This document shows, in pieces, positions 1-12,228 of a stretch of 64,000 nt of DNA. The DNA comes from Chlorokybus atmophyticus (lineage: Eukaryota > Streptophyta > Chlorokybophyceae > Chlorokybales > Chlorokybaceae). The position numbers and the translations under genes are program-made. The DNA lies in NCBI GenBank assembly GCA_009103225.1, contig RHPI01000560.1:467015-531014 (forward strand). The letters run 5' to 3'. How positions within the stretch are numbered: position 1 is the first letter of the stretch; each line of letters opens with the position of its first letter. The notes beneath the pieces are model-generated. The model searched no databases and was not told where the DNA came from. It saw only the letters and a program-made list of their open reading frames with translations.

Positions 1-90
1 TCCAACTGCCAGCGCCCACATCCTGGACACCGCCTGCACCAAGCACCTCCTCGCCGTCCCCGCCGCCGCCGCCGCCGCCGCAGAAGGCAT
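1..90 (-). CDS. putative 5' exon of a gene leaving the left edge
   Basis: On the minus strand an ATG at 90 opens a frame that stays open to the window edge (30 codons). It starts MPS, then runs of alanine from a GCG repeat, then arginines and hydrophobic residues, a composition like an organelle-targeting leader. A telo-box-like AAACCCTAA lies about 55-65 bases upstream (around 146-155), as near two other gene starts here. No domain is visible and the opposite strand is also open, so this is only a suggestion. Confidence 0.3.
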   Translation of the reverse strand, partial: MPSAAAAAAAGTARRCLVQAVSRMWALAVG

Positions 91-2289
91 GCCGGCAATG
101 ATGACATCTGTTGAGCCCGTGGCAGGCACAGGCCAACGGCACTTAGGGTTTAGCGTCCCATCCAGTAGGGACTTCGCGGTTTTTGTTCTCTTTGAAGCTT
201 TTCTTTGTCGTATACGGTTCGGTTGCATTTTCTAAATCGCCGCGATCAGCGGAGCAACTTGCTCCGAGCTTGCGCCGACGACGTTCAACGAACCCGACAA
301 ACGTGACATCACACTGCCAACGCCAGGAGGGAAGAGCTACGCGCCGCAGACAGACAGGGCGCCGAAACTTCCAACCTGCGCCGTTTCGACCTAGGAACCG
401 CTCTCACGCCGCAGCGCAGTCAGCACCGGTCTAATCAGCGCTCTAAACCGATGGGTATCCGCCAATACCCAGTGCCAGGCAACCGGCCCTGACTCAGCCA
501 GTGACCGCCAGCTCTGCCATCTGCTACGGTTAAAGCGGCCGCAGCTACTACTGCTTGCCGGAACTTATTGCGGCGCAACTTTCAAGCTGTTGCTTCTATC
601 AGAGTTGAAAGTTATGCATGTTTGCTGGATGCACTAACACCCTCAAAGGCTCCAATGATTGTGTTGACGACAACATGAATCACGTACGGCTTCCCGTCCT
701 CCGGAGCTACCCGGCTCTAGCTACAGCCTATAGCGCATAGGCTATAGGTATCTGACGCCTGTGGCTATGGCCGACACACAATTTAGTACGATCCCATTGC
801 CTGTACAGTACTGCAGCCGCGTTGATCCGATCTTTGATCCGATCATTAGGTTTCTGAGGTTTCATGTCGCAGCTCAGATATGCACGATGATTGCTCATAT
901 TCGTCAACAAAATAGCGCGCAGCCTGTACGGCGGGGAGTGGTGGACTACACTGACGGTATGAACATTGTCACGTACGCTTGTATTTTCACTGACATCTGA
1001 CGTAGGCTACGTCACGTAGCCAACCAGCGGGGCCTACTGCAACCTGCTACTGATGCGGCGTCATCCCAAATGACGCCGCCGGCGGAATGACTCATTTAGG
1101 CGTGACTACAATCAGTGATAGCGGTGCAACCTTGCGAGACTTATCGACAGGTGCATGCCCTCGGGTACAAAACGGTTGAAGGCGATCCTGGCGAAGCATT
1201 TTACGCAAGTTTAGCTCGAATTGAAGTTATCACGGAGTGCTTCTATACATGCGTAGTGTTATAATAGTTCGCAAAGCTGCGTGAAGCACGCTCCGAAAAT
1301 ACATAAAGGTGTGCTCACGCATGGCACCAGCATGGGCACACATACAAAGAAAGCAATAGCTTGATCTGGGGCCAAGGTAAAGCTTTTACACACCTGTGGG
1401 TTGGACACAACCATAAGTGTAGACCGTCAAGCAGCAATCGTGGTGTGGGAAGCAAGCAGAAGCACAGCAAGGGAAGGGGTGGCAACCTGTCAGCGCAGAG
1501 AGAGAGGAAGGACAGGTGAGACCCGGTCTTCAACAACAGTGGCAAGACGAATAGACGGACAGACGGACGGACGGCCGGACAGACGGACGGCCACTTGAAC
1601 CAACAGCCTGGCCCCCGCTTAGCTCTAGTGCACACGGTTGGTTATGCCGCCGCCATTTCCACTCTCAAATCCAAGATGTACACCTGAATTAGGTACCACT
1701 GTTAGACACCGCACACAGGCCATATGCAATGTGAATGCCATCCGAAAATTATTTTCATAGTGGCTGTTAACGAAATGAGCCAGCCTGTGTCAAGTAGCAT
1801 GGTAGCCGACCTCAAGCAGACGTATATCAGCATGCATACCAGCATAACCACCGCATATATGATAACCAGCATTTATATCACAATCAGTCAAGTACGGTTA
1901 GACTTATGTCAATCTACTAAATTACAGCGGAGTAATGTGAGGTAGAGTTGATGTTCATGACATGTAGTATACCATTGATTGAATGTGATGCTTACACAAC
2001 TATGTGTTGTACCTATATGTTATGTGATAGTACGTTATATCCATAATATATTGATGTTTGCTAGCATGTGTCTTACAATTTCCTTCCTTCACTTATTATC
2101 TAAAGTATTAGTAACAACTTGATGTAAAGTATAATATACGTTAAATTTACACATGTATCATGTGCAAATGTACATGATATACTTATATGTATGCATAATA
2201 CAAGTGTTATGTATGTCACATGACATACATATGTTTACAAAAGTTACGTGGTGTACAACATATAGACATGTATATACGTACATACAAAC
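91..2289. other. no gene supported; small hairpins and a GACG/GACA repeat
   Basis: I see no coding signal here. The stretch holds short perfect hairpins (1005-1021 with 8-bp arms; 1055-1079 with 10-bp arms GCGGCGTCAT and a 5-base loop) and a GACG/GACA tetranucleotide run near 1550-1595. The palindromes could be remnants of small inverted-repeat elements. The short ORFs overlap on both strands and show no family resemblance. Confidence 0.5.
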
Positions 2290-2392
2290 ATGAATTATTA
2301 TGTATATATGCACACACACACATATATACATACATAGCTAGATAGATATGTATATATATACATATAACCATATTGCATTATGTATAACACAC

Positions 2393-2424
<32 letters not shown>

Positions 2425-2485
2425 GTGCATACAATTATATACGTGCATATAAGTATTATGTATAACACATATACACACACACATG

Positions 2486-2521
<36 letters not shown>

Positions 2522-2690
2522 CACATATTCATATATATGTACATGTATATATGTATATGTGTATGCGTATTCATACATATGTGTATATGTGCATATATAT
2601 ATACACACGTATATATACGAATATATATGTAATATATGCGTGCGCGCGTGTGTATATATATATATATATATATATGTTTATATATATATG
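2290..2690. repeat. TA/CA microsatellite block
   Basis: About 400 bases of mixed (TA)n, (CA)n, (TG)n and TACA repeats. The reading frames through it translate only to alternating Y/I/T/H/C/V residues and are not genes. Confidence 0.9.
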
Positions 2691-2874
2691 TTTAAAAGCG
2701 TACTGTGACATGAAGTAGGTAGCATGATAAGGTGATTCCAAAAACTCGACTCCCTACACATGGACTTGTGCTTGCACTTCGGCCCCAGCCGCTTTGCCTA
2801 GCTTAGCCTGTAGTTAGCTAATGCAACTTAGGTGGCTTGCTTGTATTTGTTGGTGTGGTATGTTTTATCGGTGT

Positions 2875-4809
2875 CCGTGCCAAGTGTCCATGCATATTGT
2901 ATGCTATGGGGCCTCACGGACTTGACCATAAAGACATAAGTGGGTTCCAAGTTCAAGTCCTTAAACTTTTAGGCTCATTACTACCCATTTCATAACACAC
3001 ACACACAGAGTATGACTCATACGCTTACATCAACATCGGTCACGTGGTTACATGCGATTAAGCTATCGTGGGTTCAGCACGTGTAGCTACATTATTAGGT
3101 TGTGGAACATCTTTCCGCTTGCCAACAGTTCACAAGCTGGCCGAGAATGTGAACATCGTCATCTCTGCACAAGTATGCTGTGACAATTGAACTTAAACAG
3201 AGCACAACATGGTGCATGCAATCATCGGTGCTGACACTAATTAATCTCATATTAGCATACGTTAATGAATACGCAGTTGTGGATCACGCTGTAGTGAACA
3301 CGCAAGACAGTAACTTAATGATAATGATCAGATGATACTGCAACAGTTTCTCAAACATATTGTCATCACAGTTGTGGGTAAGTGTGCAGGTGTGTTTGTG
3401 ATTTGTGATTGTGTGTAAGAAATACTACCTATCAACCTAACTATAAAACCTGTCACAACCAACATATCGAGCAGTAACAAAGCATGTTGATATCATCATT
3501 GACAGATGTGCTACGTTTAACAACACACAAGGTTTCAAGCTGTTCACTACCACGAACAATCAGCAAGCCCTATTACCACACTTATACACAATCATGAAAA
3601 TGCACAAGTTACCACCCAAGCTTCACTTCATAGCGGCGTTTAAGACCTAATTGACAAATGCATCACAATGGTCAAACAATGCGTTGAAAAGAGAGTATTA
3701 CTACCTATCCCAAATGAACTATGGTGTAAGGTGTGCGAGTCAGTAAATGTGCAGTTGGTAATCAAATAGTCATTGGTGTTGTAAGACTCATCCACGTTTC
3801 AACCGGTAGTAGAATATTCTAACATAAGCAAAACACAACATTGGAAACCAACACCACTGCATTTAGCCACATATGATTTTACAACGTTATACACAGCCAT
3901 AGCACAGAACGAATTAGTAACCAGTGTCAACGTTTGTGCACCGAGTGTATGACTACATGTACGACACATGTACAACCGTGTGTTATATCACTATAACTAT
4001 AATTGACGATGTAGACACACATAATTGGTTGCATTCCTTGCCAATACGATTAGAGCAAAACAAGCAGTATTTTAATGGACAACGGTTGATCACAATCTTG
4101 CAGTTTATCATCAACAACTGTTGTCAGAACAGCAAAAGACACACATTTAAGTATGCTTTTGTGCTTGCGGTGGTACAAGCGCATGACACAGCACTACTGG
4201 CTTTGATGGTGAATGGTGTTAAACGTTATTCGGATGACTTGTTTATTGCGGGCATTCACAGCTTCGATGCAATGTTGTACAATTGTTGCAAGTCCTTGCA
4301 AGTCCGCACATGCAGCATGTGGGGGTATCTACACACAGTACATGCTCACAGTGACATAGTCTTATGCTAGTGTGTCAATGCCGTTTTTAGATATAACCGT
4401 GTTTATTGTGCGAGCGTTGGGTGTGTGTTCCAAGGTCTATGACAAACGTGCACAACAGAGTTTCATGCACATCCCTACGCGCCAAGCACCGCATCAGTTG
4501 TAAGTACGGGATGATTACCAGCCAGTATGACACAAACACACTTCAGGCGGTTGAGCATGCACAAAGAAGACTTCACTCGTGAAATGATTAAGTTGTTGAC
4601 GGACATGTGATGTCAGGGCTATGCAATTGGCCGTTTGTTGTCCAAGCTTGAGGGTAGAATGTGGCATGATCAAGCGTTGCTATCTTGAGTCAGTGCACGT
4701 CAGGTGTAACATCAAATGTATCGTGCAGTAATTGGCATGTGGGGAGCATAGATTATGCATAGATTATGCCCGCATGTATTGTTAGTGGCCGTGCCAAGTG
4801 TCCATGCAT
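2875..4809. mobile_element. Penelope-like retroelement remnant between direct repeats
   Basis: An identical 21-bp sequence is found at 2875-2895 and 4789-4809, in the same orientation, flanking the decayed reverse transcriptase at 3561-4665. Further diverged similarity follows each copy: the motif CTATCGTGG occurs near 3064 and 4990, each after a TTAA-containing context. Direct flanking repeats are typical of Penelope-like elements (pseudo-LTRs). True ends are not determined and may extend to about 5000. Confidence 0.45.
3561..4665 (+). pseudogene. decayed reverse transcriptase (Penelope-like / YxDD class)
   Basis: The gene is broken by stops and frameshifts, but conserved reverse transcriptase blocks follow each other in order. 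Near 3570 there is a segment with the K-x-HK-x-P signature (IMKMHKLPPK) and an FIA segment. Near 3868 comes the catalytic motif A block ATYDFTTLYTAIAQNEL, where the aspartate coordinates metal. Near 4230 comes motif C as RYSDDLFIAG, the YxDD box. Near 4381 FLDI is followed by a YDKR segment, and near 4590 is a distal block with GYAIGRLLSKL. This order is typical of Penelope-like and related RTs from algae and protists. I see no endonuclease domain. It is inactive as it stands. Confidence 0.65.
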
Positions 4810-5070
4810 GCATAAAAGATTAACACTAAGCATAATGATTGCTTGCCATGAGTGCAATAGCATGCAACAAGTATGTTTGCACACTACAAGGGTCTTTACA
4901 TTAACACCCCCGTTTGCGTCACAAATTGTTTCCCCTGGCAGCCAACTAAAAATTGGCAACGGTCGTGCACCTGAAGACACTTAATTAGACTATCGTGGCT
5001 TAATCCATCTGTAATCTCAATACAGCGACCTGAGTACAACTTCCGTTACTATCAGGTTTTTCTAGAACAA
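4810..5070. other. no gene seen
   Basis: Short overlapping ORFs on both strands with no family resemblance. It is probably the tail of the upstream retroelement remnant. Confidence 0.4.
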
Positions 5071-5336
5071 TTCAGTCTTTAACAGTTGACTATGCCTAAT
5101 TAACAGCCACCTTTCAGCTACTTATCAGGCTTTAACAGGTAACTAGACCTGATTAATGGGCACTAGTCAATTAACTATCAGGCTTTAATAGGTGACTATG
5201 CCTAATTAACGGGCACCTGTAAGTTACACATCAGGCTTTAACAGGTGACTATACATAATTAACAGGCACCTGCAAGTTACACATTAGTCTAACTTAGGTG
5301 ACTCAGCCTATATGATAGGCACTTGCAGGTTACACC
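5071..5336. repeat. 53-bp tandem repeat, about five units
   Basis: Units start near 5071, 5124, 5177, 5230 and 5283, exactly 53 bases apart. The core is ATCAGGCTTTAACAGGTGAC, followed by CCTAATTAAC and GGCACCTG. Within a unit ACAGGTG and CACCTGT can pair into a hairpin. The outer units are more diverged than the central ones. Confidence 0.85.
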
Positions 5337-5778
5337 CGTCCAGCACAGCTGACTGAGCAGCAATTTACAAGCACTCACTAAATAGTTGCCGACAAATTAA
5401 GGCATTCCGCAAGCAACTGAAGGTGACTGATGCCTAACTGTCGTTATATGTATTTGCATAGCATCACTGCACGCGGCTGTCAGTGATTGCCAGCATCATT
5501 ATGTGCATGTGTTGTGTACACGTACCTGAGGTGTGTACAGTGTCTTCTAGTCACTTGCCAAGGCTTGTGGTTCGATTAAGTGACTTGCCTTGTCTGCAGT
5601 CCTGTTGTATATCATAAGGATGCAAGTTGTTACATGCATGAGCATAGTGACAATTGATTGAGCTAATCTGAGATGCACAACACTAAGTTACAAGAGCCTT
5701 GCAGCTGTGTACACTAGCAGCTAAATGGACTACTAGTTGGTTGTACTAACTGCGCTACAGCTTCACTCCATCATCGCC
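5337..5778. other. no gene seen
   Basis: Unique-looking sequence between the tandem array and the 3' end of the unknown spliced gene. No coding signal or motif was found. Confidence 0.4.
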
Positions 5779-7161
5779 TTACACTTCATTATGGAACAAA
5801 GCACCACGCGCTGGGGAATGTAGAGGAGACGCCGGAGCTTGCTCTTCCTCCTCCTCAAACGGTTGCGCCAGCCAATCAAATGCCGCTTTCGCCTCAACGA
5901 GCGGGTCACGAGATGCTGTCTCTTGCCGGCCGGCGCCGATTGAGATCTCTCAGGTATTTGATACAAGATGCAGTGCGGCGTTTTACAAGGGTGAATGGCT
6001 GGAGGGCTGCGTACCGTTGCCTCATCTTTTGCTTCATTGACATGATCATGGTGTTGATTTCGCCGATGTACTCTTCATGTGTGTCGATGCTGCCAGCTAA
6101 GAGAGGGTTTCCATCCTTGCCCTTTATAATGCGCTCCACCTGCGTAGTTTACATGCATGTATTTGTGGCATTGAAAGCCACTAGTCACTGCAGCCCGTTT
6201 GCAAGCCTGTAGTTTGGGGCTGCAGCATTCCTAGATTGCAGGCATTTAGTTCAGAGTGCTCACGGTAAGCAACAGGTATGCGAGGTGGTTGACTGTCAAC
6301 TGCCGGCGACCAGGTATATTGACGGCGTAAGACCAGCATTGCACGATCATTTGCCAGATTATGATATTGCCCTATTCATGGATGTATCTCCTGTGCTCCG
6401 GGTTTGCATTGTCGGTCACCTCAAATTTCCGCCATGACTAGTCTGCGAGAGTCATACCAACAAGGCAGTATTACAATATTACGATAGATAGTTCCAGTTG
6501 AGCCTGCGCTATGCTAGAATAGTGCCTATCACTGACTTTTGAACGCGTTGCGCATGTGGGCTTTTAAGGTCGCGGGGCCCATTGAAGCGTCTATGTCCCT
6601 GATTGAATTGGTACAATAGGCGAGATGCGTACGTGTGTATGGAGGCTGAGTAAGAAGGCAGTGTTTCATAGCAGACATGGTGAGGGACCCAACTCACTTG
6701 CGCTTGTAGCTGTTAAACAGTGTCTACTTGTACTCCTTCTCAAGAACATGATTGATCTTGGTGACGTTCTCAGACCGGACCTGCTTAGCTTTCTTCAAGG
6801 CGATACCCCAGTGGAAGGGGCACTCCTTGGGCGTTGAGTACACCTCATAGAACTTGGCCGCATCGGCCTTGTCGTCATGGTCGAAGCCAACTACCTGTCA
6901 CGGGCAGGTTGGTCAGTGTCACGGTGCGGTGAGGTTATGAAGCATTCACAGCACCTGGCACATGACGATACCAATAGCGTCCTCCTTGGGATAAACGTGG
7001 CTCTCTACCCAGTGGCCGTTTATAATTTCAATTACGGCATAGGCATCTCGCATATGCTGTTTACAGAATTATCCGTTACACACAGTGTCATAGTGTCACA
7101 GTGTCACACAGTGCTTACCTTGTTGCCAATCTTCCACTTGCTCGGGGAAGGGTTGCTGACG
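5779..7161 (-). CDS. unknown spliced protein, possibly a pseudogene
   Basis: Several protein-like exon blocks with splice signals follow each other on the minus strand. They are one ending WKIGNK before a GTAAGC donor (7119); 7055-6952 beginning HMRDAYAVIEIINGHWVE; about 6887-6724 beginning VVGFDHDDKADAAKFYEVY; 6437-6264 containing WRKFEVTDNANPEHRRYIHE; 6139-6015 beginning VERIIKGKDGNPLLAG; and a last acidic block ending LFHNEV with TAA at 5779-5781. Codon texture and acceptor/donor pairing look real. However, TAG falls in frame inside the 6437-6264 block (6372-6374) and ends the 6887-6724 block, and no ATG is certain. I do not recognise the family. It may be a decaying gene or have wrong exon joins. 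Confidence 0.45.
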
Positions 7162-8384
7162 GCCGAGGTTGCTACGTCACGGCCACACGGGCGTTTGGGT
7201 TTGGGGTTTCAATCGACCCTCTGCAAGCACAACCATGTGAATCATGCTGCTAGTCATGAAAGATGCAACCCTTACAATTGAGCAAGAAGCAACGTGCATA
7301 GTGTATCCAGAACGCGTGCAGCGAGTGACTGCGCCAGTCATGAAAAAAGAAAGCATCAAAGTTTGAAGTTGAGCAGGAAGCAACGTGCATAATGCATCAT
7401 GAACGCATGCATTCTAGCCTGACCTTGCGACTGCGGTGTCAGGTGGAGTTGTTGTGATGGGCCGCGCTAGTTAGCGCGGGGTCCTGCTGCGATTGGTTGG
7501 TCAAGAGTGGCTGCTGCTGGTTGGCGACGGTTGCTTGGTTGAACAGGGGGGGCAATGTGGACTTGGGGCGCCGACCTCCACGATGAGGTGCACCTACAGA
7601 TAAACCACGAGGCATCTCTCTAATAGTCGCATGCCGACTTAGCTGATGGTGGCGCTGCCGCCGCTAATTGGCCCGCTCAAATGTACAAGGCGCGAAAACG
7701 CAAATGAGGCGGTTTTGAACGTCTAATGTCCCGCACTAGAGTCGCACTTGCAGTGCGTCCTTATCTCCTATGGTTGATGGTACGACTTATGGATTCATCC
7801 ATGCTTCGTACAACTAAGGCTAACATTGGCGTAGGCGCAATATTTGAGGTACGACAGAGGCATCTCTCGTCCAACCCCAGCCATTGTCGTACAATGGTGT
7901 GGTACGACAGAGGCATTGCTCGACTAGCCCTATTGGGAGTTAGCGTGCACATATCCAAACAGCTTCATCGATGGCCGGATGATGGCACGCAGGGGCATCA
8001 GGTCAATGATGGGGCGAATGTTAGGCATAGTGGACCTGGGTTCACTGAGAAGGCGGAGGACCAGGAGGAGTTGGAGGAGGCGGCGGCGGCGGCGGCGGCG
8101 TGGCAAATTATGCGAGAAGTTGTGGTCGTAAGAGTTCAAGCAGCGAAGCCAGCAATTACCAGGCGCCACATCATGGATCATCGCAGGCGCCAGCATGGGC
8201 TATACAACATGCATTACCAACATTGGACAAACCAGCAAGCAAGCCATCAAGGACCATCTTCTCACAGAGAGGTGCTTCGTGGCTTGCTGTCTGCAACAAG
8301 AAGTGGATTATAAGCTGCGGTCCTTGGAGCCCCTTATAAAAACCATGCAGGACCCATTGCGATAGTGGGAACAAACACAAAGGA
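7162..8384. other. no gene supported; low-complexity and short direct repeats
   Basis: A 195-codon plus-strand frame (7726-8313) crosses a GGC run (alanine tract near 8081-8100) and has no recognisable domain, so I do not call it. The 16-mer GGTACGACAGAGGCAT occurs twice (7848-7863, 7901-7916). Confidence 0.4.
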
Positions 8385-10306
8385 ATGCAAAAGTACGCTC
8401 AACAGGCACATGCATCTCCTTGTAAGAGCAATTTGTTTTTTGGCGCAGTACACATGCTACATGTAGTGTGGCTGCTGGCCTCCACTATTCACCCATACCC
8501 ACCCCACAGTCAAGCCGACATTGCGGAAGCCAGAGCAGATGAACAGAGCTGGGCGGCGGTATGTCGTTCAATCTCGATGTGCATGTTGAATGCATGCACC
8601 TCCGACGCATGCCTACCATTGCATGCTAGGATGTGCGTAAGCATGCAAAGTCGCGCGCGCGTGCCGAACGAAGTAGGCTGGGTTTGAGCACAAGAGCGCG
8701 TGGCCATTCGTCCGGCATTTAACCGGTAGTGCATCAACCAGCAATGACGCAGTCCATGCAATCATTCGTACATTAACCAGCGATCTTGCAGGTGATTGTT
8801 CAAAGCAACCAACTGATGACTGTGTGACGCAGTTGACTATTGCAATTGCAGTGTCGCAAGCATGCAGCTAACCCATATGATTGGTTAATAGCACCATAGT
8901 GCACTAGGTCCTGTTGGAGCTCTCGTGCAAGCCTGGATTCAATCCTTTCAACTGGGCCTTCAATCCCACTTGCTGATGGGCGCTGCAGCAATGCGGCATC
9001 GGTTTAACATGCATGTTGGCCTGTTAAATCCCGACATGTCCATTGGGGCGGTGGCGCATCTTGTGCCCATGGCTCACGAGCTCCGTGACGAGACTGCAAT
9101 TGAGGGTGGTGGGGAGAGTGCACCCAACACCTTGTCAGCCCCCATGGCTTCCCCTGCTCCATGCAGCCCACGGGCCATTAAGGTAAGTCGCTATCTTTTA
9201 TGCTGGTGCCTTGGTAACAATGCGTCAGGCACATGCATATGCTCATATTCATCTTTTGCAACATTATGAGGCATCTTATCCTGGGTCCTGTATACAACCC
9301 CCCTTGCTGCATGCACAAGTGGTCTCACCTGCCGCACCTGCTCCTCTCGCAGCTAGAGCGCATCCACCTTCCGCGGCACCAGGCCTTCATGCACTGCCAT
9401 CTCCTCCACGAGCAGCATCGGTGACTGGAGGGCAATAATCCTTCTTGCCGCAACCGGCGAGACTACAGCACAATACAACCACTGATGTGGCTTCTGCCTT
9501 TACCTTACCCCACCCGCTGCAAGTTGAAGCCGGCAATTTGCCCTGGCTCAAGTACTATATCAGTCACTGTGACTCTTGCCGTCGACAGTTGGACACAATA
9601 TTTGAGTGATGTCTGCGCATGCAGCAGAGGTCACCACCTGCCAGCGAGTCATCAGAGGAGCTGGCCGCAACCCGCGTACAGCCATCAGTCATGCTAGGTG
9701 GCCAGGTCGCCTCATGGGACCACTTCAATGCGCCAACGGATGGTACTTGCTTTACCATTGCATGTTTCGCGCTAGGGCACCCATAGCACAAAGTGTCCTG
9801 AATGATCACAAGCGCCCCAGCTTGAGCAGATTATGGGCCATGCTGGACACCATGGACGACAATGGCAGGGGGGACACTCTTCGCAAAATCATCGCCAAGG
9901 CCGTTGATGCAGGCGTGCGAGCAGAATCTTGGACTTCAGCAGAGCCACTGGTGCTGCGGGACAGATGGCGCAGTATTTTAGCAAACTGCCTGCGACTGTG
10001 TTGGCTAATGTTACATGCAACACTGACATAGCCACGACCAACGTTCGACAGATTGTGCGGAGAAAAGATGTGTACGTGGAGCACCTGCAGATGACCATGT
10101 TTGCCAACAAGCTGGGCTTGTTGATTGCCTGTGTGACCGTTTAGCGCAAGCATGGTGGGTGGGTGCCACGGCCCGGCAGCGGCAGTTGGGTTGGAAATAC
10201 AAAAGCCCCCAACTCAATCCTGGTGGTGGGCAACATTGCTTCTGATGAGCCAGAAGCACACTTTTTGCTCCTCAAGCCTGCAAGCACCGAGCAATGCTCG
10301 TGGCCT
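8385..10306. repeat. first copy of a 1,922-bp tandem duplication
   Basis: The sequence repeats at an offset of exactly 1922 as 10307-12228, with very few differences (for example at 8572-8576 versus 10494-10498). The four bases ATGC occur at the start of copy 1 (8385), at the junction (10307) and at the end of copy 2 (12229), consistent with a duplication through microhomology. Both copies carry the decayed OTU-like gene. Confidence 0.9.
9211..10306 (+). pseudogene. decayed OTU-like cysteine protease, copy 1
   Basis: One frame from 9211 runs through internal stops at 9436 and 9607 and reads PLQVEAGNLPWLKYYISHC, then TDGTCFTIACFALGH. The frame then shifts twice. Later segments read YVEHLQMTMFANKLGLLIAC and, near the end, VVGNIASDEPEAHFLLLKP. 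The order DGxCF (cysteine codon 9748-9750), a YVE...MxxFAxxLGLLI block, and H-F-LL (histidine codon 10259-10261) matches OTU deubiquitinase-type proteases: catalytic Cys first and His near the C-terminus. OTU proteases are common cargo of algal and protist transposons and viruses. Stops and frameshifts make it a pseudogene unless unseen introns remove them. A donor-like GTAAGT at 9183 suggests an upstream exon. Confidence 0.5.
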
Positions 10307-12228
10307 ATGCAAAAGTACGCTCAACAGGCACATGCATCTCCTTGTAAGAGCAATTTGTTTTTTGGCGCAGTACACATGCTACATGTAGTGTGGCTGCTGG
10401 CCTCCACTATTCACCCATACCCACCCCACAGTCAAGCCGACATTGCGGAAGCCAGAGCAGATGAACAGAGCTGGGCGGCGGTAGTTCGTTCAATCTCGAT
10501 GTGCATGTTGAATGCATGCACCTCCGACGCATGCCTACCATTGCATGCTAGGATGTGCGTAAGCATGCAAAGTCGCGCGCGCGTGCCGAACGAAGTAGGC
10601 TGGGTTTGAGCACAAGAGCGCGTGGCCATTCGTCCGGCATTTAACCGGTAGTGCATCAACCAGCAATGACGCAGTCCATGCAATCATTCGTACATTAACC
10701 AGCGATCTTGCAGGTGATTGTTCAAAGCAACCAACTGATGACTGTGTGACGCAGTTGACTATTGCAATTGCAGTGTCGCAAGCATGCAGCTAACCCATAT
10801 GATTGGTTAATAGCACCATAGTGCACTAGGTCCTGTTGGAGCTCTCGTGCAAGCCTGGATTCAATCCTTTCAACTGGGCCTTCAATCCCACTTGCTGATG
10901 GGCGCTGCAGCAATGCGGCATCGGTTTAACATGCATGTTGGCCTGTTAAATCCCGACATGTCCATTGGGGCGGTGGCGCATCTTGTGCCCATGGCTCACG
11001 AGCTCCGTGACGAGACTGCAATTGAGGGTGGTGGGGAGAGTGCACCCAACACCTTGTCAGCCCCCATGGCTTCCCCTGCTCCATGCAGCCCACGGGCCAT
11101 TAAGGTAAGTCGCTATCTTTTATGCTGGTGCCTTGGTAACAATGCGTCAGGCACATGCATATGCTCATATTCATCTTTTGCAACATTATGAGGCATCTTA
11201 TCCTGGGTCCTGTATACAACCCCCCTTGCTGCATGCACAAGTGGTCTCACCTGCCGCACCTGCTCCTCTCGCAGCTAGAGCGCATCCACCTTCCGCGGCA
11301 CCAGGCCTTCATGCACTGCCATCTCCTCCACGAGCAGCATCGGTGACTGGAGGGCAATAATCCTTCTTGCCGCAACCGGCGAGACTACAGCACAATACAA
11401 CCACTGATGTGGCTTCTGCCTTTACCTTACCCCACCCGCTGCAAGTTGAAGCCGGCAATTTGCCCTGGCTCAAGTACTATATCAGTCACTGTGACTCTTG
11501 CCGTCGACAGTTGGACACAATATTTGAGTGATGTCTGCGCATGCAGCAGAGGTCACCACCTGCCAGCGAGTCATCAGAGGAGCTGGCCGCAACCCGCGTA
11601 CAGCCATCAGTCATGCTAGGTGGCCAGGTCGCCTCATGGGACCACTTCAATGCGCCAACGGATGGTACTTGCTTTACCATTGCATGTTTCGCGCTAGGGC
11701 ACCCATAGCACAAAGTGTCCTGAATGATCACAAGCGCCCCAGCTTGAGCAGATTATGGGCCATGCTGGACACCATGGACGACAATGGCAGGGGGGACACT
11801 CTTCGCAAAATCATCGCCAAGGCCGTTGATGCAGGCGTGCGAGCAGAATCTTGGACTTCAGCAGAGCCACTGGTGCTGCGGGACAGATGGCGCAGTATTT
11901 TAGCAAACTGCCTGCGACTGTGTTGGCTAATGTTACATGCAACACTGACATAGCCACGACCAACGTTCGACAGATTGTGCGGAGAAAAGATGTGTACGTG
12001 GAGCACCTGCAGATGACCATGTTTGCCAACAAGCTGGGCTTGTTGATTGCCTGTGTGACCGTTTAGCGCAAGCATGGTGGGTGGGTGCCACGGCCCGGCA
12101 GCGGCAGTTGGGTTGGAAATACAAAAGCCCCCAACTCAATCCTGGTGGTGGGCAACATTGCTTCTGATGAGCCAGAAGCACACTTTTTGCTCCTCAAGCC
12201 TGCAAGCACCGAGCAATGCTCGTGGCCT
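10307..12228. repeat. second copy of the 1,922-bp tandem duplication
   Basis: Near-identical to the preceding copy. It is followed by unique sequence that continues the OTU-like frame, so this copy has the original downstream border, while copy 1 has the original upstream border. Confidence 0.9.

Noticed and set aside
2298-2718. Overlapping ORFs of 68-112 codons on both strands
   Set aside because: They translate a TA/CA microsatellite and contain only alternating low-complexity residues.
2905-2965. Possible tRNA-derived SINE (a B-box-like AGTTCAAGTCC near 2955)
   Set aside because: No acceptable A box at the right distance and no cloverleaf.
5071-5336. CRISPR array
   Set aside because: The 53-bp units are contiguous tandem repeats without unique spacers, in a eukaryotic context.
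5779-7161. Reassignment of TAG to a sense codon
   Set aside because: The in-frame TAGs hinted at it, but the acyl-CoA synthetase and TOC159 end at TAG exactly where the family ends, so TAG is a stop here.
7726-8313. 195-codon plus-strand ORF
   Set aside because: It has no domain, a GGC-derived alanine tract, and equally long frames on the other strand.
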